This document shows, piece by piece, positions 1 to 7,641 of a stretch of DNA of 32,876 nt; the first letter of the stretch is position 1, and each line of letters starts with the position of its first letter. The notes beneath the pieces are model-generated. The model was given only the letters and a program-made list of their open reading frames with translations. It searched no databases and had not been told where the DNA came from. The translations under genes were made by a program, and so were the position numbers. Source of the DNA: Phycisphaerales bacterium UBA2402 (GTDB taxonomy: Bacteria; Planctomycetota; Phycisphaerae; Phycisphaerales; UBA1924); contig DDSA01000227.1 in NCBI GenBank assembly GCA_002343715.1, positions 1 through 32,876 on the forward strand. The letters run 5' to 3'.

Positions 1-13
1 GGCGCTTCGCGCC
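1..13 (-). terminator. Possible terminator hairpin cut by window edge
   Basis: A perfect 5-bp stem (GGCGC, 3-base loop, GCGCC) lies 33 bases past the stop of the first minus-strand gene. The flank where a T-run would be is outside the window, so this is only a hint of a terminator. Confidence 0.2.
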
Positions 14-45
14 CGCCGCGTTCTTGAACTGTCCGTGATGGTCTT

Positions 46-1368
46 TTACCGCATGAGGTCGCGGAGTTGTTTCTCGGTGCGGTCCACCCACTCTTTGTAC
101 TCTTCTTCGGTGGCCATGTTCAGATTGAAGAGCATGAAGTTGGGGTTGTTGCGGATCATGTTCTTGATCCGCTCGAATGATTGGCGGGCGCGGTTGACGA
201 ACTTGCCCCGAGACTGGCGGTCCTGCTCGCCCTGCGCTGCGGCGATATTGAGGTTGAAGTTGGCGACGTAGTTGTTGAAGTTATCCTCATCGACTTTGAC
301 CTGACGGCGGTAGGCGTTGTTCCACTTCTCGGCCTTGCTCACCTTCCACGGTGTGCCGGCGATGGTTTCGCCGACCCAGTCGATCTCGTTGTAGCCCATG
401 AGTTTGGCGAGTTCGTTGACGTCCTTGGCGGTTCCGTCACTGAAGCCCGCCTCGGTCGCGGTGACGGCGTTGAAGGTCAGGACCTCGTTCTGGCGGTTCA
501 CGAGAATCTCACCCGAGGTGGCGTCCTGGTAATACTTGATTTCACCGTTGGGAAGTTTGGTGCACGAGAGCGGTTCCTGGATCTGCATCGCCCGCATGAT
601 CTTGGGGTCGTAACCGCCCCGTGCGGAGATGCGCTGCATCATGAACAGGACCTCTTCGAGTTCGCGGTCCTTGACAGCCTGGAGCCGACCGAACCAGCCG
701 GTGCAGGCCCCGAAGTTGCCCTGCGGTGTGAAGTAGATCTCCTCGAGACAGAGCGCGGTCATCGCCGCGGCGGAAATGGCCGAGTCGATCCACGCGACGG
801 TGCGGAACTTCTTCTTGTACTTGTTGTGGATCACGTCGGAGAGCCGCTGAATCTCGAGCAGCGCGCCGCCGCCGGAGGAAAAACGCAGCACGACCACGCC
901 GGTGCCGTCGTTGCCCAGTTCCTCCTCCAGCATGGGGAGCATCTGATCAAGGGCGTAGGCCGTCATGTACATGCCGACCATGTCGCCCTGCTTGTCGTCG
1001 CGTCCGTTGCCCATGGTGATGACGGCGGCCTTGGGAACCCCGGGGCGGCTGCGCGTGACGGTGGCGGGTGTCGTGGGTTTGGCCTCGTCCGCCGCCTCCG
1101 CCGAGGCGGGGGCGATGGCGGGCGTGTCGCGCTCGAGTTTGGAGATCTCATCGGGCGTGAACATCTTGGTCTGTTCGATGCCGCCGGTGGAGAACTTGAA
1201 CCAGATGTAGCCCTCGAGTTCCTTGACAACGGATCCCTCATGGACTTTGCCGTCCTTCAGGGTGATCTTGTCGGCAGCGCGGGCGTTGGCGGTCAGCATC
1301 GCCGCGAGCAGCGCCAGGCAAAGGAGGAGTTGCCGGGCGGAACGATGGAGCGTGGTGAGTGAGATCAT
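46..1368 (-). CDS. Secreted ClpP/SppA-fold serine protease, probably active
   Basis: A 440-residue protein with a signal peptide (hydrophobic about residues 12-27, cleavage near the ARA-A region). Residues 33-80 form a small KDG-x-x-x-x-G beta domain of a kind common in planctomycete secreted proteins. Residues 113-265 resemble the ClpP/crotonase fold of SppA and NfeD peptidases. An SSGGG loop (164-168) fits the oxyanion hole, Ser199 in the ISAAAM helix start fits the nucleophile, and the following EEIYFTPQGNFGA segment is typical of the family. Lys233 is a candidate general base, as in Ser-Lys dyads. No membrane anchor is visible apart from the signal peptide, unlike NfeD. An AGGG ribosome site precedes the ATG. 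The gene lies 51 bases after a paralogue (1420-2883), so the two are probably co-transcribed. The fold and fate of the substrate are inferred; the natural substrate is unknown. Confidence 0.75.
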   Translation of the reverse strand: MISLTTLHRSARQLLLCLALLAAMLTANARAADKITLKDGKVHEGSVVKELEGYIWFKFSTGGIEQTKMFTPDEISKLERDTPAIAPASAEAADEAKPTTPATVTRSRPGVPKAAVITMGNGRDDKQGDMVGMYMTAYALDQMLPMLEEELGNDGTGVVVLRFSSGGGALLEIQRLSDVIHNKYKKKFRTVAWIDSAISAAAMTALCLEEIYFTPQGNFGACTGWFGRLQAVKDRELEEVLFMMQRISARGGYDPKIMRAMQIQEPLSCTKLPNGEIKYYQDATSGEILVNRQNEVLTFNAVTATEAGFSDGTAKDVNELAKLMGYNEIDWVGETIAGTPWKVSKAEKWNNAYRRQVKVDEDNFNNYVANFNLNIAAAQGEQDRQSRGKFVNRARQSFERIKNMIRNNPNFMLFNLNMATEEEYKEWVDRTEKQLRDLMR

Positions 1369-1419
1369 GGGAGGTGCCCTTGTGAAGTCGTTGTCCGTGT
1401 CCGGGGCGGACGGATCGTG

Positions 1420-2883
1420 TTATTTCTTGTCCTTGAGTTGCTCGACCTTGATCTGCTCGAGCGCGTACTTGATGCTCTGCACATCGGGGATCTGGTTCTG
1501 GCCGAGCCAACGGGGGGTGAGGCCCTCCGAGAACCTGCCTTCGAGTATGCCGAGCATCTCGGTGAGAATCTTGGTTCGCTGGCCGCGTGCCTTGGTGCGG
1601 GCCGCAAAATCCCCGGGGGCCTGGACCCGTACATCGCCGAGGTCATCGCGGAGTTTCTTGAGTCGGCGCTTGACGTTCTCGAGGCCGTTGCTCCAGTCCT
1701 TCATGATCTGCGCCGAGCGCCCCTTGACGAAGACGCCGGTTCGATCCAGCCCCATCGCGCTCAGGAGTTCTTCCCTGGTCTCGACCGTCTTTTTGGAGAC
1801 CCCGATGGTGTAGGCGGTATCCGCCTTCAGGGTCAGAACGTCGTTGCCCACACCCGCGACGCGGTCCTGCACCGTATCGGCGTTCTGTTCCTTGCCGTCA
1901 TCGGTGAGGAGAAACTCGTTTCCGCTGGTGGGAAGCCCCTCGAAGAGTTCGGCTTTGCCGTTCACGATGCGGTAGGAGAGCACGTACTCCATGCGGGCCA
2001 TGGCGCGGATCAGGCGCACGTCGTGCCCTCCCGCGTTGGCCCACCCTTCGGCGTGCGCAAGCCGGAGTGAGCGCTGCTTTTCACGCACCACATCGTCACC
2101 AACGCCCTCGAACATGAAACTGAGATTGCCCAGCCCGCCCAGGCGTGCCTCCGGAGCGAAGTAGATCTCCGGGCAGACCAGGGGCAGCAGCGCGGCCCCG
2201 GCCATCGCCTGCTTCACCCAAAAGACGATGCGGGGCTTCTTGGTCGTCCAGTTCTTCGGGATGTCCTCGGTGAAAATTTCGGTCAGTTTTTCGGAGCGGA
2301 AGATTTCGTCAAAGTTGGAGGTGTCGTCCGGGAGTTTTTCGAGCGGGTTGGCACGCCACTCCGCATCGAGCATGATGATGATGCAGTCGGCGTTGTTCTT
2401 TCGGGCGTCCTCGATGGCATCCCTCAGCGGGGTCTGGGTGATCTGCTCGCCGAAGGTTCCTGTCAGATCAATCCAGTAGTACTTCTGACCGTCCGCGGCG
2501 TGGGTGACGGGCTCGGGTGATGCGGTACGCGCTTCGGGGGTTGCTGCAACCGGGGCCAGCTTGCTCTCAGGGGCGGGTTCGGCGCTGGCGTCACGCTTGA
2601 TGGTCTTCAGGATGTCTTTCTTATCGTACTCGGACTCGAATGGAATGCCGCTGACTACACCTTTGAACTTGATGCTGGTCGCGGTTTCGGACAGAATGGT
2701 GCCTGTCAGGGTTCGACCATCGCGGAAAATGAGTATGTCCGCCCCCGAACCGGCGACGGCCTTGGGTGGTTCCGCGTAGGCCAGCGAAGGATTGGTCGCT
2801 GAGCAGATCATGCCGGCCACAGAGAGAAGGCAGGCGAAGAGTGTGCGGGGGTGCTTGGTTCCGGCGTGTGCGCGACGGTTCAT
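1420..2883 (-). CDS. Secreted ClpP/SppA-fold paralogue, probably inactive
   Basis: A 487-residue protein starting at the ATG at 2883, which has a good AAGGAAA ribosome site and gives a signal peptide (hydrophobic about 14-30, AYA-E cleavage). A longer reading frame continues upstream to 3129 but its N-terminus is basic and unlike a signal. The layout copies the downstream gene: a KDG-like domain (residues 49-98, FRDGRTLTGT), an Ala/Pro linker, then a ClpP-like domain (about 135-300) sharing the pattern PEIYFAP. Aligned with the neighbour, the nucleophile Ser is Ala228, the SSGGG loop is absent (LDAEWRANP instead), and the candidate Lys is Arg267. The C-terminal 140 residues are charged and helical, including a possible coiled coil. 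It may be a regulatory or scaffold partner of the active paralogue. Family membership is seen in the pattern; loss of activity is inferred. Confidence 0.7.
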   Translation of the reverse strand: MNRRAHAGTKHPRTLFACLLSVAGMICSATNPSLAYAEPPKAVAGSGADILIFRDGRTLTGTILSETATSIKFKGVVSGIPFESEYDKKDILKTIKRDASAEPAPESKLAPVAATPEARTASPEPVTHAADGQKYYWIDLTGTFGEQITQTPLRDAIEDARKNNADCIIIMLDAEWRANPLEKLPDDTSNFDEIFRSEKLTEIFTEDIPKNWTTKKPRIVFWVKQAMAGAALLPLVCPEIYFAPEARLGGLGNLSFMFEGVGDDVVREKQRSLRLAHAEGWANAGGHDVRLIRAMARMEYVLSYRIVNGKAELFEGLPTSGNEFLLTDDGKEQNADTVQDRVAGVGNDVLTLKADTAYTIGVSKKTVETREELLSAMGLDRTGVFVKGRSAQIMKDWSNGLENVKRRLKKLRDDLGDVRVQAPGDFAARTKARGQRTKILTEMLGILEGRFSEGLTPRWLGQNQIPDVQSIKYALEQIKVEQLKDKK

Positions 2884-3150
2884 GCTCGACTTTCCTTCAT
2901 GCCCCTGTTGAAAGGGCTGGTTCAGAACTGATGGACCCGGCCAGAATCGGCTCGGGCCGGTAGCACTGTCACGGCGAGGGTCGGTGTTCGCCGGGGGTGC
3001 TCGGTGCGATCGCAGGATAATAGGTAGAGGAAGTTGTGGCAGTTGAGGCCGTAGCCTGCCGCACCCGATGGGACGCCGAACAGTATTTTCGGTTCCACGG
3101 CACCATTCAAATTGTGAAGGCCAACCCACTTCCAGTGTGGTGGGGGGAAA
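2884..3150. other. Intergenic region upstream of the inactive protease paralogue
   Basis: No convincing gene is present. The part next to 2883 holds the ribosome site. A TATTAT hexamer on the minus strand (3017-3022) could be a -10 box, but I see no matching -35 box at normal spacing, so no promoter is called. Confidence 0.4.
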
Positions 3151-3190
3151 GTGGGGAAAGAAATATGGCCGACCGGATCACCGGTCGGCC
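3151..3190 (-). terminator. Rho-independent terminator of the PEP-CTERM-like gene
   Basis: A perfect 10-bp inverted repeat (GGCCGACCGG and CCGGTCGGCC, 4-base loop, 3167-3190) lies 30 bases after the stop at 3221. On the minus strand it is followed by a T-rich stretch (ATATTTCTTTCCCC). Stem strength, position and T-rich tail all fit intrinsic termination. Confidence 0.8.
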
Positions 3191-3220
3191 ACGAAGAGTG
3201 AACGAGAGTTGCAGCAGGGT

Positions 3221-3889
3221 TCAGGCGCGCCGACGACGGGCTGCTCCGATTACCGCAAGGCCCATCAGCATGGCCCCAGAAGGAGTGGGAATCGTGGTGA
3301 TCATCGCGTTGCCGGCGGCTTCGGCATCGGTGATCCAAACGCAGGGGCCTGTGATGGTGAATCCAACCTGTACGTGACGGGCGGGGTCGTTGATGGTGTT
3401 CAGGCTGACGCTGAACGGACCGGGCACGAGCGGGATGATTGAAGTGACCACCGATGAATAGTCCGGAGCGAAGTCCTTGACGAAGATGACGGCGGTATGG
3501 GCCTGGGTGAAAGTGTTGGTCTGGACGATGCCCTGGAAAGTCACGGTTTGGCCGTGCAGGAGTCCCGTGGTTTCCTGGTAGAGATTGGCTTCCATGACCT
3601 TGTTTCCCTGTGCACCGGGGCCGCCGCCGCCGATGTACCAGTACGGGTTAGGATCGCCGATAGAGTTGGCCCACAGGGTGAGTTTGCTGTTGGGATCGTC
3701 AAACGTGGCCCGCAGGTCCCCGATGCCCCATGGGCTGCCGAATACGTATCCGCCGCCATTCGCGGGCAGTTCAAACACGTTCATAAACCCAAGCCACGGT
3801 GCGGTTGAATCTCCGACGTTGATGACGGCGGCGTTCGCCGCGCCGGCACACACCAAGCTCGCCGCGAGCCATACACGAGTCTTTGCCAT
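3221..3889 (-). CDS. Secreted protein with PEP-CTERM-like C-terminal anchor
   Basis: A 222-residue protein. The ATG at 3889 is chosen because an AGGAGAG ribosome site sits about six bases upstream and it yields a standard signal peptide (hydrophobic about residues 6-20, ANA-A cleavage). The body is beta-rich and Gly/Asn/Thr-rich with no recognised catalytic domain. The last 24 residues follow the PEP-CTERM plan: a short Pro motif (IPTPSG), a hydrophobic helix (AMLMGLAVIGAA), then a basic tail (RRRRA). In this family an exosortase recognises and removes the tail during export to the surface. Here the motif is PTP rather than PEP. The gene is monocistronic, with its own terminator (3151-3190) and an AT-rich upstream region with a candidate promoter. 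No exosortase gene is visible in the window. Function unknown; probably a surface or matrix protein. Confidence 0.75.
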   Translation of the reverse strand: MAKTRVWLAASLVCAGAANAAVINVGDSTAPWLGFMNVFELPANGGGYVFGSPWGIGDLRATFDDPNSKLTLWANSIGDPNPYWYIGGGGPGAQGNKVMEANLYQETTGLLHGQTVTFQGIVQTNTFTQAHTAVIFVKDFAPDYSSVVTSIIPLVPGPFSVSLNTINDPARHVQVGFTITGPCVWITDAEAAGNAMITTIPTPSGAMLMGLAVIGAARRRRA

Positions 3890-3912
3890 TCGATCTCTCC
3901 TGTGAAACTGAG

Positions 3913-3939
3913 TATGAAACAACCAGAAACAGTTTCATA
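3913..3939. promoter_or_regulatory. Inverted repeat in the 5' leader of the PEP-CTERM-like gene
   Basis: Perfect 8-bp arms TATGAAAC and GTTTCATA are separated by 11 bases, 24-50 bases upstream of the ATG at 3889. They could be an operator or a leader hairpin near the ribosome site. The repeat is seen directly; the role is inferred. Confidence 0.4.
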
Positions 3940-4242
3940 GTGTACTGTCTCGGAACTGATTTGCCAACTGATTTTCAGTAGATAACTATCGAAATACTCG
4001 GCCTAGTTATTATAGGACTACAAACTGAGCCTCATCTCAAACATTGGACTGAATCATGTCTATGAAAAGTAAACTTCCGTTCGTCCGAGGTCTTTCTGTA
4101 CATATGAAGAGAAACAACCTGCAAAGTGATCTCGTTCACTGGGGGCGATCAGGAAGGCCTATGATCGAGGCCTATTTCTTGCGAGTGTGCGCTCGCGGTC
4201 AGTAGCCGCGGTCGTGTGCCGAACAAATACCGAGTCAGATCA
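3940..4242. other. AT-rich divergent intergenic region
   Basis: This stretch between the PEP-CTERM-like gene and efp is clearly more AT-rich than the rest of the window. No credible ORF or RNA gene was recognised. It should hold the promoters for both divergent genes. Only the minus-strand candidate at 4009-4040 could be partly supported. A GTG at 4216 would extend efp by nine residues but adds nothing conserved. Confidence 0.5.
4009..4040 (-). promoter_or_regulatory. Candidate sigma70-type promoter for the PEP-CTERM-like gene
   Basis: On the minus strand a perfect TATAAT (4014-4009) is preceded by TTGAGA (4040-4035), five of six matches to TTGACA. The spacer is 20 bases, longer than the usual 17, which weakens the call. 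It would give a leader of about 110 bases containing the inverted repeat at 3913-3939. Confidence 0.3.
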
Positions 4243-4797
4243 ATGAAAGCGACCGACCTCCGCCCCGGCCTGGGCTGTAAGATCGACGGCAAGTTGTACG
4301 TCATCACGAACTTTGAGCACCGCACGCCGGGCAACCTTCGCGCGTTCATTCAGATCAAGATCAAGGACGTGATCGCAGGCCGAACGATCGAGCGTCGCCT
4401 TGGTTCAAGCGATGATGTTGAAGTGGTTGATCTGGACCGCCGCCCGATGGAATACTTGTACAGCGATAACACGGGCGCGACGTTCATGGATAAGGAGACG
4501 TACGACCAGGTGGTGCTGCACCCCGATGTGCTGGGCGATGCGCTCAAGTTTCTGCGGCCCAACACCGACGTCACCGTGCTCTTCTACGACGGCAACGGCA
4601 TCTCGCTCGAAATGCCCGCCAGCGTCGAGCTGATGGTCAAGGACTGTCCGCCCGAAGTGAAGGGGGCGACGGTCACGAACCAGACCAAGGACGCCACGAT
4701 GGAAACGGGCCTGGTGGTGAAGGTGCCCGCGTTCATCAAGCAGGGCGAGACGCTCCGCGTGAACACCGCCGACGGATCCTATCAGTCGCGGGCTTGA
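4243..4797 (+). CDS. efp: Translation elongation factor P
   Basis: Elongation factor P binds between the P and E sites of stalled ribosomes and promotes peptide-bond formation at polyproline stretches. The 184-residue length from the ATG at 4243 matches the family. The KOW-like domain I is about residues 1-65 (MKATDLRPG, VITNFEHRTPG, IKIKDVIAGRTIER), followed by two OB-fold domains with the MEYLY and late TGLVVKVPAFI patterns. At the domain I loop tip, where many bacteria have a modified Lys (PGKG) or Arg, the sequence is TPGN-LRAF with Asn31. Known Lys or Arg modifications therefore cannot occur at this position. The gene stands alone on the plus strand and its stop is 10 bases from the stop of the convergent ABC permease gene. 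The start is uncertain by nine residues (GTG at 4216) because no strong ribosome site precedes either start. Confidence 0.95.
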   Translation: MKATDLRPGLGCKIDGKLYVITNFEHRTPGNLRAFIQIKIKDVIAGRTIERRLGSSDDVEVVDLDRRPMEYLYSDNTGATFMDKETYDQVVLHPDVLGDALKFLRPNTDVTVLFYDGNGISLEMPASVELMVKDCPPEVKGATVTNQTKDATMETGLVVKVPAFIKQGETLRVNTADGSYQSRA

Positions 4798-4807
4798 CTT
4801 GATCCGC

Positions 4808-6646
4808 TCAGTTGCCCGACCTCCACAGCGAGCGCCCCGAGGAACCCGCCAGTCGCCGCGTTGCCAGCCAGAGAAAGACCAGTGTGAAGAAGGCGTACAC
4901 CAGGGCGTGAACACAGGTGTAGGCCGTGAACCAGAACGTGCTCAGCCTCCCGATGCTGAGCATCGGATAGGGCACCGTGCTTGTACTGCGCTCGATGACT
5001 CCTCCTCCCGCGGCAACGACGGCGATGGGCACCGGGTTGGGCATGAACATGATCTCCAAAATATCATCGGCCATTCGGCCCGTGGTCATGGTGTCGATCG
5101 TGAAGCCAACCATCAGCGGCAGCCCGAGCCAGAAACCGAACACCAGGGCCATGTTCACCGCCGCGGCGGTGGTGGATTTGGAGAACATCGTGCTGAACCA
5201 GACGCCCGAGGCGCAGACCGCCGCGGCGGGGGGGATCAAGATGAGTGCAAGATGAAGCAGGAGGATGGGGCGGACCACGCCCGCGAGATACGATAGCGTG
5301 AAGTGGGTTCCGATCACGGCTGGGATGAACCAAAGCCTTCGGAAAGCCCCGGCGAACTTCCCCGAGATGATCTCGAACGCAGAGAGGGGCGTGGAGAGCA
5401 GGGAGTCGAGTGTGCGGCTTTCTCGCTCTCCGCTCAACGAACCCGATGAAACGGCGGCGGCGCTGCAGAGCAAGATCATCGAGGCGATGGCCGTCACGAC
5501 GGTGTGCAGGTTGCGCTCGTCGATGCCCGCTTCAAAGTACAAGTAGATGAACAAGGCCGCGATCGCCAGCGCAACGATGATCAGATTCCGCCGGGATTTG
5601 AAGACGGACTGGCGCAGTTCGCGCCAGAGAACAGGGTGATCTCCGACATCACGCGAAACCCGAGCGGCGGATCGATGGGCGGGCCGTCGTGTCCTTCTTC
5701 CCGGCGTCGGAGCCGGATCCGGGATGACCGTGGCGGCGGCGGGGGCGGAGAATCCCGCTTCACGGCGCAGATACCAGCGCAGGTGCAGACAGGAGATCAG
5801 GTAGATCAGCACGCTCCACGCCAGGGCGTAGGCAGCGCTCAGGGTCGCCGCGCTCCGGGCGAAAACCGGGATACCCATGCTGCCGAAAAGCTCGGCGGAG
5901 ACCGCGAACATGGCGATCGGGGAGCAAAGGAAGATGTGCCACTGACGCGCGCCGGGGATGCCGTAGTGACTCAACAGGAGGAAAAGAACAGGGGGAGCGC
6001 ATTGGATCAGCGCGAAGGAGAGCATGGCGGCGAGCATCGCGGTGCTCGCCTTGCGGGAATGGATGGAATGCCAGGCGGCGAGGGTTGCGGCGAGCAGAGC
6101 GGAGGAAACAGCCAGCGCATAGCCGATGATGATGGTCTGTGGTCCCACTCCGCCAAAGACCCGCACGGCGAGGAGCAGCGGGGCTCCGAGCAGGGCGATG
6201 ACGATCAGTTGAACGCTCTGGCCCGCGATCTTGCCGAGCAGGATCTGCCACGCGGCAAGCGGCGTCGTGAGCAGAGCGGAGAGAGTTCCCTTGCGGCGCT
6301 CTTCGCAGATGGCTCCGGCGTTGATCCCCAGGGCGCAGACCGTGAGAATCACGTAGGTAAACCAGAGCACGGCGATGGTGACGGACGGCGCGATGATCTG
6401 GAGTTGCTGCAAGCGGGACGCGGCGCTCTGATCGGTGCTCTCGAACCACAGCACCACGAAGAGAATACTGATCAGCACCAGCAGCACGGCGCTGGCGGCA
6501 CCCCGGGTCCAGTACGTGGAGGGGCGCCGCCCGATGAGTTGTGCTTCCTTGAGAAACAGGGGTCCGGGGACCGATGCGAGCAAGACCGAAGGGCGGAGCA
6601 TCTCCGCGGCGCGGCGGAGTCGCCGGGCCAGCCGTGGAGCGCTCAT
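4808..6646 (-). CDS. Fused double ABC-2 type permease
   Basis: A 612-residue integral membrane protein. The ATG at 6646 overlaps the ATPase stop by four bases (ATGA), giving translational coupling; the open frame continues further upstream only as a shadow of the ATPase gene. There are two ABC-2 permease halves. Each has a membrane helix, then a conserved cytoplasmic coupling segment: EERRKGTLSALLTTPL at 115-130 and GERESRTLDSLLSTPL at 406-421. These two segments are near copies, so the protein arose by duplication and fusion. A Pro/Arg-rich linker (about 305-335) joins the halves. About twelve hydrophobic segments are visible. With the ATPase it should form an exporter, each half taking the place of one subunit of the usual homodimer or heterodimer. 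The cargo is unknown. The order ATPase-permease at the end of the vWA/MoxR run points to a role in envelope assembly. Confidence 0.85.
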   Translation of the reverse strand: MSAPRLARRLRRAAEMLRPSVLLASVPGPLFLKEAQLIGRRPSTYWTRGAASAVLLVLISILFVVLWFESTDQSAASRLQQLQIIAPSVTIAVLWFTYVILTVCALGINAGAICEERRKGTLSALLTTPLAAWQILLGKIAGQSVQLIVIALLGAPLLLAVRVFGGVGPQTIIIGYALAVSSALLAATLAAWHSIHSRKASTAMLAAMLSFALIQCAPPVLFLLLSHYGIPGARQWHIFLCSPIAMFAVSAELFGSMGIPVFARSAATLSAAYALAWSVLIYLISCLHLRWYLRREAGFSAPAAATVIPDPAPTPGRRTRRPAHRSAARVSRDVGDHPVLWRELRQSVFKSRRNLIIVALAIAALFIYLYFEAGIDERNLHTVVTAIASMILLCSAAAVSSGSLSGERESRTLDSLLSTPLSAFEIISGKFAGAFRRLWFIPAVIGTHFTLSYLAGVVRPILLLHLALILIPPAAAVCASGVWFSTMFSKSTTAAAVNMALVFGFWLGLPLMVGFTIDTMTTGRMADDILEIMFMPNPVPIAVVAAGGGVIERSTSTVPYPMLSIGRLSTFWFTAYTCVHALVYAFFTLVFLWLATRRLAGSSGRSLWRSGN

Positions 6647-7623
6647 TGCAGCGCCCCCGTGGTGAGTTTCAGGAAGGCGTCCTCGAGTTTGACATCCTGG
6701 GGTTCGAAACTCCCGATCCGAGCGCCGGAAGCGAGAAGGGCCTCGATCAGCGCGTGGTGGCCGCCCGCATCGGAGGCCAGACGCACACGGAGTGCCCCCG
6801 AAGGGGCGCTCCCGGGGTGCTCGGAGGCTGGGGGGGAACTCTCGACGCCGATCACAAAGGGAAATCGCGCGAGACTGGCCTTCACCGCTTCGCCGGGGGC
6901 GCTCCCGGCTTCGAGGCCGACCAGGATGACCTCGCCGCCACCCGAAAGGGCTTTGGTGCGTTCGTAGGCATCCTCGATCGAACCCGCGTACAGGAGTTTG
7001 CCCCGTTCGATGATGCCGATGCTGGAGCACATCTCCGCCAGTTCGCTCAGGATGTGCGAACTGACCATGAGAACTTTGCCCATGCGGCCCAGTTCCTGCA
7101 GCAGGCTGCGCATCTCGATTCGGGCGCGGGGGTCGAGTCCGCTGGCGGGCTCATCGAGCAGGAGGACCTTCGGGTCGTGGATGAGAACGCGGGCGACGCC
7201 CAGCCGCTGTTGCATGCCGCGGGAGAGGCTGTCCACGAGGGCATCCTTCTTCTCGGTGAGGTCCGTGAGCGTCAGCACCTGGCCGACGATGGATCGGCGT
7301 TGCCGCCGGGGGAGTTTGAACGCGGCGGCGAAGAAGTGAAGGTACTCATCGACGGTCAGATCGTCGTACACGCCCAGGAAGTCGGGCATGTAGCCGATGC
7401 AGCGGCGGATCTCGTCGCCGTCTTTGGCGATATCGAAGCCGCAGACCTTCGCGGTGCCTTTGTCGGGTCGAAGGAGGCACGCGAGGATCTTCATCGTCGT
7501 GCTCTTCCCGGCGCCGTTGGGTCCGATGAAGCCGAAGACTTCGCCGGGCCCGATGTCGAGCGTGAGGTCGTCGAGGGCCTTCAGGCTGGCATAGGTCTTG
7601 GTGAGGTGGCGAGTCTCGATCAT
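6643..7623 (-). CDS. ABC transporter ATP-binding protein
   Basis: A 326-residue ATPase of the ABC-2 exporter type (CcmA/NatA-like). Walker A GPNGAGKST is at 34-42, signature LSRGMQQRL at 133-141, Walker B VLLLDEP at 153-159 and the H-loop His at 190 (SSHIL). The Q-loop position reads YMPD (78-81), so Asp replaces the usual Gln. This variant occurs in some exporters of this group. After about residue 210 there is an accessory C-terminal domain of about 110 residues. The ATG at 7623 is preferred over a GTG at 7632 because GAGAT lies at a workable distance from it. It overlaps the permease start by four bases and lies 18 bases after the 821-residue membrane protein gene, so all three are probably co-transcribed. 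It would power the double permease. Confidence 0.92.
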   Translation of the reverse strand: MIETRHLTKTYASLKALDDLTLDIGPGEVFGFIGPNGAGKSTTMKILACLLRPDKGTAKVCGFDIAKDGDEIRRCIGYMPDFLGVYDDLTVDEYLHFFAAAFKLPRRQRRSIVGQVLTLTDLTEKKDALVDSLSRGMQQRLGVARVLIHDPKVLLLDEPASGLDPRARIEMRSLLQELGRMGKVLMVSSHILSELAEMCSSIGIIERGKLLYAGSIEDAYERTKALSGGGEVILVGLEAGSAPGEAVKASLARFPFVIGVESSPPASEHPGSAPSGALRVRLASDAGGHHALIEALLASGARIGSFEPQDVKLEDAFLKLTTGALQ

Positions 7624-7641
7624 GGGTGGCACATCTCGATT

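Noticed and set aside
2884..3129. N-terminal extension of the inactive protease paralogue to 3129
   Set aside because: The extra 82 residues are basic, lack conservation signs and would bury the signal peptide. The ATG at 2883 has a good ribosome site.
3961..3989. Possible plus-strand promoter for efp (TTGCCA then AACTAT)
   Set aside because: The -10 match is only three of six, too weak to call.
5504..6967. 487-codon plus-strand open frame opposite the ABC permease
   Set aside because: It is antisense to a clear ABC-2 permease, is low-complexity in Arg, Gly and Glu, and matches no family. Long antisense frames are expected at this GC content.
6647..7030. N-terminal extension of the ABC-2 permease to 7030
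   Set aside because: It overlaps the ATPase gene in another frame with Arg-rich shadow composition. The ATGA overlap start at 6646 fits the operon.
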